Of a stretch of DNA of 64,000 bases, positions 56,527 to 64,000 are shown in pieces. Made by a program: the position numbers and the translations under genes. This stretch comes from Bicyclus anynana. Its lineage: Eukaryota; Arthropoda; Insecta; Lepidoptera; Nymphalidae. The DNA lies in assembly GCF_947172395.1 (NCBI RefSeq), contig NC_069093.1, positions 7,661,561 to 7,725,560 on the forward strand, in the 5' to 3' direction. The notes beneath the pieces were generated by a model. It was not told the DNA's origin, ran no database searches, and worked only from the letters and a program-made list of their open reading frames with translations. Each line of letters starts with the position of its first letter. Position 1 is the first letter of the stretch.

Positions 56527-56880
56527 TGGCGAAGAGTCCATACAGGCCGATTCCCGCCTACATATTCATAAATTTTCAAGCCCTGTTTCACCACTTTAAA
56601 ATATTTGAATCCCATTAAATATCGTATTTTTTTCCATGATATATGAACAAATTTTTAAAACTGTAACTCTAAAAATGAAGGACTTTCCATATAAACTTTC
56701 AACCCCTATTTCACCCGTCCTAATTTTATTTTCGCAATAATTAATTATTCTATAACCTTCTCCGTATTAAGGTCTTATACTGTGCCCAGTTTCATTTGAA
56801 TTCATTCAATAGTTTCAGCGTGATGCCCGAATAACAAAAAAAACACGGACAGACAGACAGACAGATATACAAAATATCCA
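56527..56880 (-). mobile_element. Helitron-like fragment, family uncertain
   Basis: CCACTTTAAAATATTTGAAT, TAAACTTTCAACCCCTATTT, then AATAGTTTCAGCGTGATGCC and a (GACA) run. The text of CAACCCC/TTTCACC type is shared with the copies at 1200 and 25,057. Confidence 0.55.
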
Positions 56881-56886
56881 ACGATA

Positions 56887-57010
56887 ACGGAACGCGCTAA
56901 TCTCAGGAACTACTGGTCCGATTTGAAAAATTCTTTCAGTGTTAGATAACCAATTTATCAAGGAAGGCTATAGGCTGTATATTATCCCCGTATTCATACG
57001 GGAACGGGTT
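56887..57010 (+). mobile_element. H2 Helitron-like fragment
   Basis: GGAACGCGCTAATCTCAGGA to ATACGGGAACGGGTTC. Lacks both ends. Confidence 0.75.
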
Positions 57011-57841
57011 CTTAAATAAACAAAAAATCTAATTTCACCAATATTCAGGGAGAGGACCACCGTCGTAATGCGGAAGTTGGGGCCAATGACCGGAGCCAAT
57101 GACCATCTTTTATAAAAAAAGATGGCACAACTAATCTCCCTCACTCACCCAGAACACTATTTACCTTCTGTGAGTTTGCTAGAACTACAGAAACAGCAAT
57201 AAAGAGTAATACTGACGTCCAGGGTAAACCTGAATATTGTGTTGCCACTCGCTGTCAATGTGGTCTTATATGATTTTCGAAGGCGTAACTATTTAAACGA
57301 CCATAACACAATGAGTTATTTCAAAGGAGAGTGACACGTACATGTATTAATGACACTCAGAGTTCGTGTATTAATTGATAAATCACGAAGAGTATTCGTG
57401 TATCAATTACATTTTAGGGAATCCGTGATACGAGAACTGTTACCTCTGAGACTTTAAAAGTATTTGTGTTATTATGGACATAACGTTGATTAATGGGTTC
57501 TAATCAATAGACGATCACATGCCAATTAAAATATTTTAACCTTTGGAAGATCATCACTCGATAAAATGTATGTTTTATGCACTTATATTTATACGAGGCA
57601 TTTTGAAACAGCTACACTGTGAAGCAAGGTTTTGAGCTTGAACTATAGTATAGTATATTGTAGACCTACAAAATCACCTGGGGTCGACATAATAGAGTCC
57701 GTCTCTGGAGTCGTGCCAAATCTGGCAGCCTATGTGTTAAGAATTTCCGACACATAAAACTGTTCTCATGTTAGCTAATTATATTTACAGCGTAGATTTT
57801 GATAATATCAATAGATCATCAATACTGAATTTATACTAATA
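57011..57841. other. Unassigned sequence
   Basis: No gene. Short direct repeat GAGCCAATGACC-like near 57,080-57,105. 57,360-57,440 holds two inverse-like CGTGTATTAATTGATAAATC / CGTGTATCAATTACA phrases. Confidence 0.45.
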
Positions 57842-58170
57842 CTAGCGGACCCGGTCAAGCTTCGCTTTGACCTATTGGCACTTCTGCCCTATCCCTACCC
57901 CTACCCTACGCCTACCCTATCCCTACCCCACCCCCACCCCACCCCTACCCCATCCCTACCCCACCCCTACCCCACCCGTACGCCACCCTTACCCCAAAGG
58001 TTTAGGTTTGGTAGTTTCGGAGAAAAGGAAAGAACCCTGAAAATATGGCAAGTATTATTTATCGTTAAACCGATTTTAATGGGACTTTCACTGTGCACAA
58101 TAGAAGGTTTATGAGCAACATATAGGCTACTTTTTATCCTGGATTAGTCCATCCTTATGAAATAGCTAGC
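57842..58170 (-). mobile_element. H4 Helitron-like element, 3' part, with CCCTA tract
   Basis: CTAGCGGACCCGGTCAAGCT after host A (57,841), then the tract CCCTACCCC/CCCCACCCC at about 57,885-57,990. The inner text differs from the 15,452 copy and its 5' end is not identifiable. Confidence 0.7.
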
Positions 58171-58941
58171 GACTAAGTCTCGGAACCATAGGTAAAACAC
58201 GCACTGTTTGAAGACTTTTGTCTTTCAGGCACTTAGAAATTATGTAATACGAGACGTTGTCCCATATTTGGAACCCCATTAAATCCTAAGCCTACGGAGC
58301 TGGTGTTAGTCTTTGAAGTTATTAAATCTTAAAGCATCACGCATTCACTCCCTTGAACTCCGTCCGCGTCGCTCCGCCGCGCTTACGAATTCAGTAAGCA
58401 ACGCTTTTCACGCCGTTACTTATCAACTATTCAACGTCCTAATTAGTCCCTCTGTGCAATCGACACTTTGAGCAACAAATATTATATTTTCCCTAAAGGT
58501 GCACTTACTTGGACAGCAGTGGCGTAGCGTGCCTTGGAGGGTATCAAGGATTTCACACAAAGAAACAAAACTACGAGTATAAAACAATGATTAAACCTAT
58601 GTAAGATGTTTCCAACTTTTGGGCGCACGCTTCCCGGGAAAAAAGAGATTGCTTTTTATGACTTTTGTAATTTCTGAAGTGCAAAACTCTATAGGTACCT
58701 TCTTTATTTTCGGGAAGTACTAGATTAAGTGAGATTGTGGATTTGATTTTAATATTTTTCACACGTAGCGGCAATCGGGGGCCCGTATCATTGAGCCGGC
58801 TGATCGGCGCTAACTCCACCTCTGATGGACAGTTAAAACCTCTTTCTTGAAAGTTTTGGGTAATTTGACATCATGACTACATGAAAGAATTCAATAAATT
58901 ACCGGGATACACCAAACTCTTCTAGTCGTGACTACCCGGGC
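58171..58941. other. Unassigned sequence
   Basis: No gene supported. CAGTGGCGTAGCG at 58,517 resembles a hAT-type element end but no partner was found. 58,362-58,385 is briefly GC-rich (GTCCGCGTCGCTCCGCCGCG). Confidence 0.45.
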
Positions 58942-59034
58942 TTTGGCTGTGTATTCTGTGTGCGTATTCATCAGGTATTGACCATGTGATCCATTTGGCT
59001 GTGTATTTTGTGTGCGCATTCATCAGGTATTGAC
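58942..59034 (+). repeat. Tandem duplication of 41 bp, 52-bp period
   Basis: TTTGGCTGTGTATTCTGTGT to CAGGTATTGAC at 58,942-58,982 and again at 58,994-59,034 with two changes. Confidence 0.9.
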
Positions 59035-59171
59035 ATTCCTTCTACATTAGTCCCATATAATATTTATGAAAATCGGTTCAGTAATTTTGTGTTAAAATTA
59101 ACTGTGGCGCTTTCATTCACTATGCTAGGACACACTAAAAACAGTAAAATAATAGTAGATTGTTGTACAAT

Positions 59172-59398
59172 TTTATTGAAAACATTTGCCCCTGAGCGGT
59201 CTCCTGTTTTAACTCGCCTGTTCCGTCTCTCCCTTAAGTCTGCTCAGGTTCCGAAGGCTTGGAAGGTTGCTAATGTACAACCAGTACCAAAAAGGGAAGC
59301 CGTGCCGACCCGGCAAATTAAACGTGAAAAAACGTGTATTGAACAAAAGGCTCCTGGCATACCTCGAGCAAAATGATCTCCTGTCGGACCATCAGTAC
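59172..59398 (+). pseudogene. LINE reverse-transcriptase fragment
   Basis: Frame around 59,190-59,300 reads FAPERSPVLTRLFRLSLKSA then QVPKAWKVANVQPVPK, the N-terminal RT region of Jockey/CR1-type elements. After a deletion the text resumes in another frame as VLNKRLLAYLEQNDLLSDHQ. Truncated at both ends and dead. Confidence 0.8.
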
Positions 59399-59402
59399 CC
59401 AT

Positions 59403-59581
59403 TTACCCGCGTGGTTCCCGTTCCCGTAGGAAAACGGGGATAATTTATAGCTTATAGCCTTCCTCGATAAATGGGCTATCTAACACTGAAAGAATTTGTT
59501 AAATCGGACATGTAGTTCCTGAGATTAGCGCGTTAAATCAAACAAACAAACAAACTCATCAGCTTTATATATTAGTATAGA
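59403..59581 (-). mobile_element. H2 Helitron-like element
   Basis: Minus strand begins TCTATACTAATATATAAAGC at 59,581. The 3' hairpin end is replaced by the LINE fragment boundary. Confidence 0.75.
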
Positions 59582-59867
59582 GTATAGATAGATAAATTGT
59601 TAGTAAGTAATTTTAAACCTCTTCACTCGTAAAAGTAAAAGACATCTAAGATAAATTGAACACATCCTTTAAAGTTTCCAAATCTTGCGATTGCTTTTCT
59701 GTTTCAAGTATCATCGATCCATCTTAGCTCGAGTTCCACCGACGTGACGTCTAAAAAATCACACTTCCAAACCAGATTACCCTGCGAGCAATTTAGAAGC
59801 GGACTAAAGGACGGACGGAAAGATGTTCCATTAATTCTTAGTAGTTTTAAAATATTACCCGCTTTTT
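59582..59867. other. Unassigned sequence
   Basis: No gene or recognised repeat. Confidence 0.45.
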
Positions 59868-60570
59868 AACCGACTTCAAAAAGAGGAGGTTCTCAATTCG
59901 AGTCTGTTTTTTTGTGTGTATGTTACTTGATTACTCTAAGACGCCTGGTCCGATTTGGATAATTCTTTTTTGGTTGAAAGGGTATACTCCCGGAATAGTC
60001 CCATTGTCATCATGTCAGGATCTGATGATGGGATCCTGGAGAAATCGAAGGGAACTTTCAAAAATCGTAAGGGCAACTATAGCGTTTTGTATTTTTTCCA
60101 TTAACCACTTCAAAGCACTATATCTTAATGAAGGTCTGGAGTCGATCTGATGATGGAGTCGCAGCACACACGAGGAAAATCTTTAACGGTTTACAATAGT
60201 ACCTTGTGTTTGGACTTCATCAATTTGTGTCGACAAGAACTTTCCACCTAGATGGGTTTTGACTGTCATTAGGGGTCTGATGATGAAGACGAAGGACAGG
60301 TACTGCAACACCTTAACGGTTAACAGTAGCTACCGTGTGTTTGGGCTTGATTAATTTGTATTTATGAAAACTTTCCACCTAGAAGGACAGGTTCTGGAAC
60401 TCCTCAACGGTTTACAATGGTTACATTGTGATTGGGCTTGATTTAATTGTATTGATAAGAACTTTCCATCTAGATGGACTGTGACTATTGTCATTAGGGG
60501 TCTAGTGATGAAAACGAAGGACAGTTATTGAAACTCCTCAACGGCTCAGAGTAGCTACCTTGTTCTTTGA
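59868..60570 (-). mobile_element. M1 TIR element, one end lost
   Basis: AACCGACTTCAAAAAGAGGA then GGTTCTCAATTCG on plus is the inverse of the M1 right end. It contains at least four units with AACGGTTTACAATAG / GGGCTTGATTAATTTG / AACTTTCCA between 60,180 and 60,570. The other terminus was not found. Confidence 0.7.
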
Positions 60571-60754
60571 GTTGGAATTTAAGTTGCGGAATCACGTCAT
60601 CTTTGGCAATTCTATTTCATCGTGTGGCCTACACATTAGTTTGTTTTAATCTTAGTCAGATAAGGATATTCCATCCAAGGTTTTAACACGACTCAAAGCA
60701 ACATACCTTGGAAAAAAAATTCTTTAGTGTAATCTACTTGGATAAGGCAGGATA

Positions 60755-60960
60755 AGGCAGCGCATGCGAATAAGTCTGTTTATGATGAATTTCGGTCCGC
60801 TATTAGCATAGTTTTTGTCATACAGGTATGACAAAAACTATGCTAATATATACGATATTATATAAAATGCCTATAGCACTCCTCGATAACGTAGCATTCT
60901 ACTGGTGAAAGATTTTTTGAAATCGGATCAGTAGTTCCTCTTTTACTTTACCTCTATATT
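60755..60960 (-). mobile_element. H3-type Helitron-like fragment
   Basis: Reverse of the left half of the 49,391 copy: GCGCATGCGAATAAGTCTGT, then TTTCGGTCCG, then TATAGCACTCCTCGATAACG. It carries the fold-back at 60,801. Confidence 0.75.
60801..60848. repeat. Perfect 23-bp inverted repeat, 2-nt loop
   Basis: Arm 60,801-60,823 begins TATTAGCATAGTTTTTGTCA; spacer AG; exact inverse 60,826-60,848. Only the right arm has a counterpart in the related element at 49,561. Confidence 0.95.
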
Positions 60961-61389
60961 GGCTTATTTTTACTACTTATTTCTACTAGTAATATTTTTG
61001 TATTTAATTTACGTATTTGTCTCTTTTTAATATTTGTTGATGTTTGTTAGAGGCTTTGACACCTATATATATATGGACCTGTGGCATTTTACGTCAAAAT
61101 TAGTCAAGGATTTTGACTTTTTAAAGAATAAACAAAATTTTTTCGTAACCTCTCTAACTTAAAGAAAGCTACCTTAATGGAGCGAGATAGATATTTTTTT
61201 AGTCATTGCTTAAAGAGGTTAGACATATTTTACATGACAACATCAATTATGTCAGTTGTGACCAAATTATCTTTTGTTTTTAGTGACCAAAAATGGTTAT
61301 TGTTGTGGTTCCGGTGTAACGGTATTCGAATTATTACGGAAATAATAACCAATAAACTTGTGAATCGCAAAATAAATTAAATTTATACA
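60961..61389 (+). other. Upstream region of the THAP gene
   Basis: AT-rich flank. The start site is not marked by a clear core promoter. In-frame sequence before 61,390 is closed by stops nearby. An unrelated 67-codon frame at 61,177-61,380 has no domain. Confidence 0.4.
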
Positions 61390-62352
61390 ATGGTGAAGTG
61401 TGCAGTTGTTGCCTGCACCAATAAAACCCAAACAAAACTAGCGGGAATTTCATTTCACAAGTTAGTATTAAAATCTTTGATTTTTTTGTTGATATTGAGT
61501 ATTTTAAAGGTATTTTTTTAATTAGGCCCATTGACTAATTTAAAGCTTTACAATACGTGGTTTATGGGCAATCCGTTAAAGAATTGAATTATTTCACGAG
61601 TTTTGGTTTGACCGTATTTGACGTAGTGTTGGGAAAGTATTGTTTACAATATCGATTAATAGTGAACAATTGGTTTGTTTTGCTATATCATCGAAATAAG
61701 CGAAAACGTATAAATTAATAAATTATTTTATGTTCTATAAGTATAGTTATTTTATATATTTCAGATTTCCAAAAAATCATAATTTAAGACAAAAATGGCT
61801 AAACAGCATTAACAGGCCTAATTTCAAGCCATCACGATACAGCTGCATATGTAGTGATCATTTTAAGAAGGATCACATTAATTTAACATGCTTTCCGCGC
61901 CTCAAAAACAATGCCTGTCCATCTATCCCGGTGAGAATCTTTTTTCATCGTATTCATTCTTGTTTGTGATAATATAGGAATTCCCTCATTTTAAAATATC
62001 TGAATACTAGCAAATTTTAGTTTGAACATTTATTTATATATTTTTTTTATTGTGTCCAATAGTGTAAGAGAAAGATTTCAATAACAAATTTGAAAGATAT
62101 CATTTCAAAGATTTTGCTGGTTGGTTGCTTTATGTACTAATATAAATACTAATGTTGCATTTATAGTAATATTTTAGTAGATAACCAAAGAATAAAAATT
62201 ACCTATTGCAGAATTTATCACCTGAGCAACAAGTAAGACAACCCTTGCAAGAAGTGAATCTTAATCTGTTATCAGAGAGTCATGACAATGCTGTTTCCCA
62301 AAATGGAATACAAGTATTGTATTGTATTGTCAAAAACATACTTAAAAACTAA
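61390..62352 (+). CDS. THAP-domain zinc-finger protein (3 exons)
   Basis: Exons 61,390-61,460, 61,765-61,930 and 62,212-62,352 join to 125 codons plus TAA. Introns are GT-AG: CACAA|GTTAGT ... ATTTCAG|ATTT, and CCCG|GTGAGA ... TTGCAG|AATT; phases agree. Residues 1-9 read MVKCAVVAC, then ISFHKFP, an invariant-type Trp, CSDHF, and an ACPSIP box, so the Cys-x4-Cys...Cys-x2-His zinc ligands and the closing Pro-containing (AVPxxF-like) motif of a THAP domain are all present at the N-terminus (about residues 1-80). THAP domains bind DNA in the nucleus; some come from P-element transposases. The start sits in ACAATGG. Exon 3 is short and acidic/Gln-rich, and it might instead splice on at CAA|GTATTG (62,312), so a longer C-terminus beyond what I can see is possible. 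No transposase domain is visible nearby, which favours a host gene, but a domesticated or dead element is not excluded. Confidence 0.8.
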
Positions 62353-62879
62353 AATTTTCTTGTAATAACGTCTCAAAATAATATGAAAAAAAAGATTGTC
62401 TGGTAGAACGATAACCAAATTTTAAAAGATCATTTATAAAAAAGTGTCAACTAGCTATTACTTTTTGTTATGTATAACGTCCTTGTATCAAAAATTGTAA
62501 GTTTTGCAACTTCTATACGGTTCGTATCGTACTGACAAGAGAACGTATTCGTTTTTGAATTTCATATTCGTAGCGGGTACGACACCGTCATGTTCCGTAC
62601 GCTCCATCTGTATATTATTGATTAATCTGTGTTAGATACAAAACAATTTAATGAGAAAATCAATTGTATGGAATTTTATATTATAATAATGTAAGACAGA
62701 ATTTAAAATGTTTCATTTTAATAAACATAATATTGTGTATAATTTATTAATTTTATATCGAGTGCTTAATTATTATCGATAAAACAGCCCTAGCTCAATT
62801 TAGAGACCAAACATGGTTACCGGATGCCTCAACAATAATTACTTGTCACATATCCTCTATTATCTATGTATCTAAGGTT
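62353..62879. other. 3' flank of the THAP gene
   Basis: AT-rich. AATAAA at about 62,720 could be a polyadenylation signal. No further coding exon recognised. Confidence 0.45.
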
Positions 62880-63094
62880 AGAGGCGCTCCGCACGTCTCG
62901 ATACCGTCCAAACGTCACCTTAATGGCTCCACGGAAGATCAGCGCGGTATCCTTACGGACACTGCAATATGCTGAGTGGTGACCCTTTTAGGATCACACC
63001 ATGCAAGTTGCAATGTATTTAATTTATTGTTTTTTTTTTCTCTCTTTTCTTTGTATGATGTGTACTCTGAATAAACTTTTCTTTCTTTCTATAT
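62880..63094 (+). repeat. Retroelement-like repeat with CTTT tail
   Basis: GAGGCGCTCCGCACGTCTCG, then CTTACGGACACTGCAATATG, GGATCACACCATGCAAG and CTGAATAAACTTTTCTTTCT. The AATAAA followed by (TTTC)n at the 3' end is familiar from a lepidopteran retroelement family. Confidence 0.55.
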
Positions 63095-63535
63095 AATATT
63101 AGTATAGACTAATAATATAAAGAGGTAAAGTTTATCAGAAATATCGATGTTTCAATTCGATATATCGTAGTATCATCGATGCAATATGTTCCGAATGATA
63201 CATGGCAAAAATTTTATGTATTTTTAAATGGTCATCCCTACTGTCTAGTGAGGAGTTTCTTTTGTCTATGAAATGCTTAGAGCATGTGATTTTGACATTG
63301 ACAATGACATTTGACAATTTGATTTTGATTGCGAATTTGAAAATTGTTTTATTTTATTTCTTTATCAAATAACTAAACAATTGCTTTGCATATTTTACTA
63401 TTACGTCTTAGAGAATTGTTTGAATTATTAAATCTTTCTTATCTCAAGGCAAGGCTCAGTGATTACGCGTTTTACGTTAGTCTAAAAAACTGTCATTCCG
63501 TTATTTTATATTTCTTTAATAACATTAATTTTGAA
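63095..63535. other. 5' flank of the NUDT6-like gene
   Basis: 63,095-63,135 has two short H3-type 5' fragments (TATTAGTATAGA, then TAATATAAAGAGGTAAAGTTT). The rest is probably promoter and 5' UTR. The open frame extends upstream in phase to an ATG at 63,386, so a longer N-terminus is possible. Confidence 0.45.
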
Positions 63536-63644
63536 ATGTCGTCAAACAAATTATTCCAAGGAGTTATAGACAGATATAATGGAATTACTGTGGACTCTCA
63601 AGATGAACCTTGTGATCAAAATCAATTTTTGGCTCAGCTGATAA
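63536..63644 (+). CDS. NUDT6-like Nudix hydrolase, first coding exon (partial gene)
   Basis: 36 codons and one base, ending at ATA A|GTAAGA, a good donor at 63,645. The peptide includes LFQGVIDRYNGITVDS and NQFLAQLI. This F-x-G-x2-DR(Y/F)-x-GI-x-V pattern followed by F-x3-L matches the domain that precedes the Nudix fold in NUDT6-type proteins (from memory of the family). Nudix box and catalytic Glu residues would lie on later exons outside the window. If translation continued past the donor it would add unrelated residues and stop at 63,737-63,739, so the intron reading is better. Same strand as the THAP gene, about 1.2 kb downstream. Confidence 0.6.
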
Positions 63645-64000
63645 GTAAGATCGATTTTTTGCGAAAATGTTTTGTCAGTTGTAACTTTAGTGTCAATTAT
63701 CTTTTAGCACACCGCCATCCATTGTATTTAGCCTCTTAGCAATCACGACGAATAGTCATAATATTTATTCACTTTTAAACTGTGGTCCTTCGGAATGTTA
63801 GTCTCCCACGGTACAGTAAGCTCTACAAGTACTATTCGCTTTGTTTGTTTGGACAAAAGGAAAATGTCTGGTCTAGATCTCGAAATAGAGACAGCAATCT
63901 CATAGGATTGAGTAAGGCTTACTAGATGATTTTGTTATTGAACCTGCTTTGGTGAAGTTAATTTGTCTTTTATTTGTAGTCAATCCTTTTTGAGCTCTAG

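Noticed and set aside
59008..59376. 122-codon frame as an intact gene
   Set aside because: Only its middle matches reverse transcriptase; the start is non-homologous sequence and the end is frameshifted, so it is a dead LINE piece.
63645..63739. Extension of the NUDT6-like frame to the stop at 63,739
   Set aside because: The GTAAGA donor falls exactly where similarity to the family pattern stops; the following residues look like translated intron.

Overview
The window looks like nuclear DNA of a lepidopteran insect, probably a butterfly. It is AT-rich and gene-poor. It is crowded with element types I know from moth and butterfly genomes: tRNA-derived SINEs with intact A and B boxes, many short Helitron-like elements (5'-TC, 3' hairpin then CTAG, inserted between A and T), terminal-inverted-repeat elements, and decayed non-LTR retrotransposon ends. 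There are no operons, bacterial genes or CRISPR arrays. Species and family assignments are from memory of these repeat types, not from a search.

Layout. Positions 1-21,200 are repeats and unassigned AT-rich sequence. At 21,198-21,640 lies the only strongly GC/CpG-rich block, which ends (minus strand) in a good splice donor. I read it as the promoter and untranslated first exon of an unidentified minus-strand gene whose first intron would then cover the left third of the window. From 21.6 to 61 kb there is again no convincing host gene. The right edge is genic: a three-exon THAP zinc-finger gene (61,390-62,352, plus) and, cut by the window end, the first coding exon of a NUDT6-like Nudix hydrolase gene (63,536-63,644, plus).

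Repeat names used here are labels of convenience. SINE-A has a tRNA head with TAGCCCAGTGG and a GATGAT-type tail (13 copies). SINE-B has a head with TGGCGCAGTGG (8 copies or pieces). SINE-C has two minus-strand copies. Helitron-like groups: H1 begins TCTGTAGAG; H2 and H3 begin TCTATACTAAT and differ inside; H4 begins TCTAATATATAAAA and carries CCCTA-rich tracts; H5 is short with GGCAGGGAGGTAG; H6 begins TCCTACTAATATT. M1 has TIR AACCGACTTCAAAA; M2 is a 255-265-bp repeat with GACAACGTC; M3 has TIR ACCCGACTGCA.

The most interesting structure is not a gene. Several near-perfect or perfect inverted duplications with 13-24-bp arms and only 2-9-bp spacers are scattered through the window. For one of them a related element elsewhere in the window shows that one arm was newly added, the signature expected of template-switch (fold-back) mutation. 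Other points are two Helitrons that begin flush at the 3' terminus of another Helitron, CCCTA minisatellites at the same place in four Helitron-like copies, several long-arm fold-back elements, and clear nested insertions with target-site duplications.
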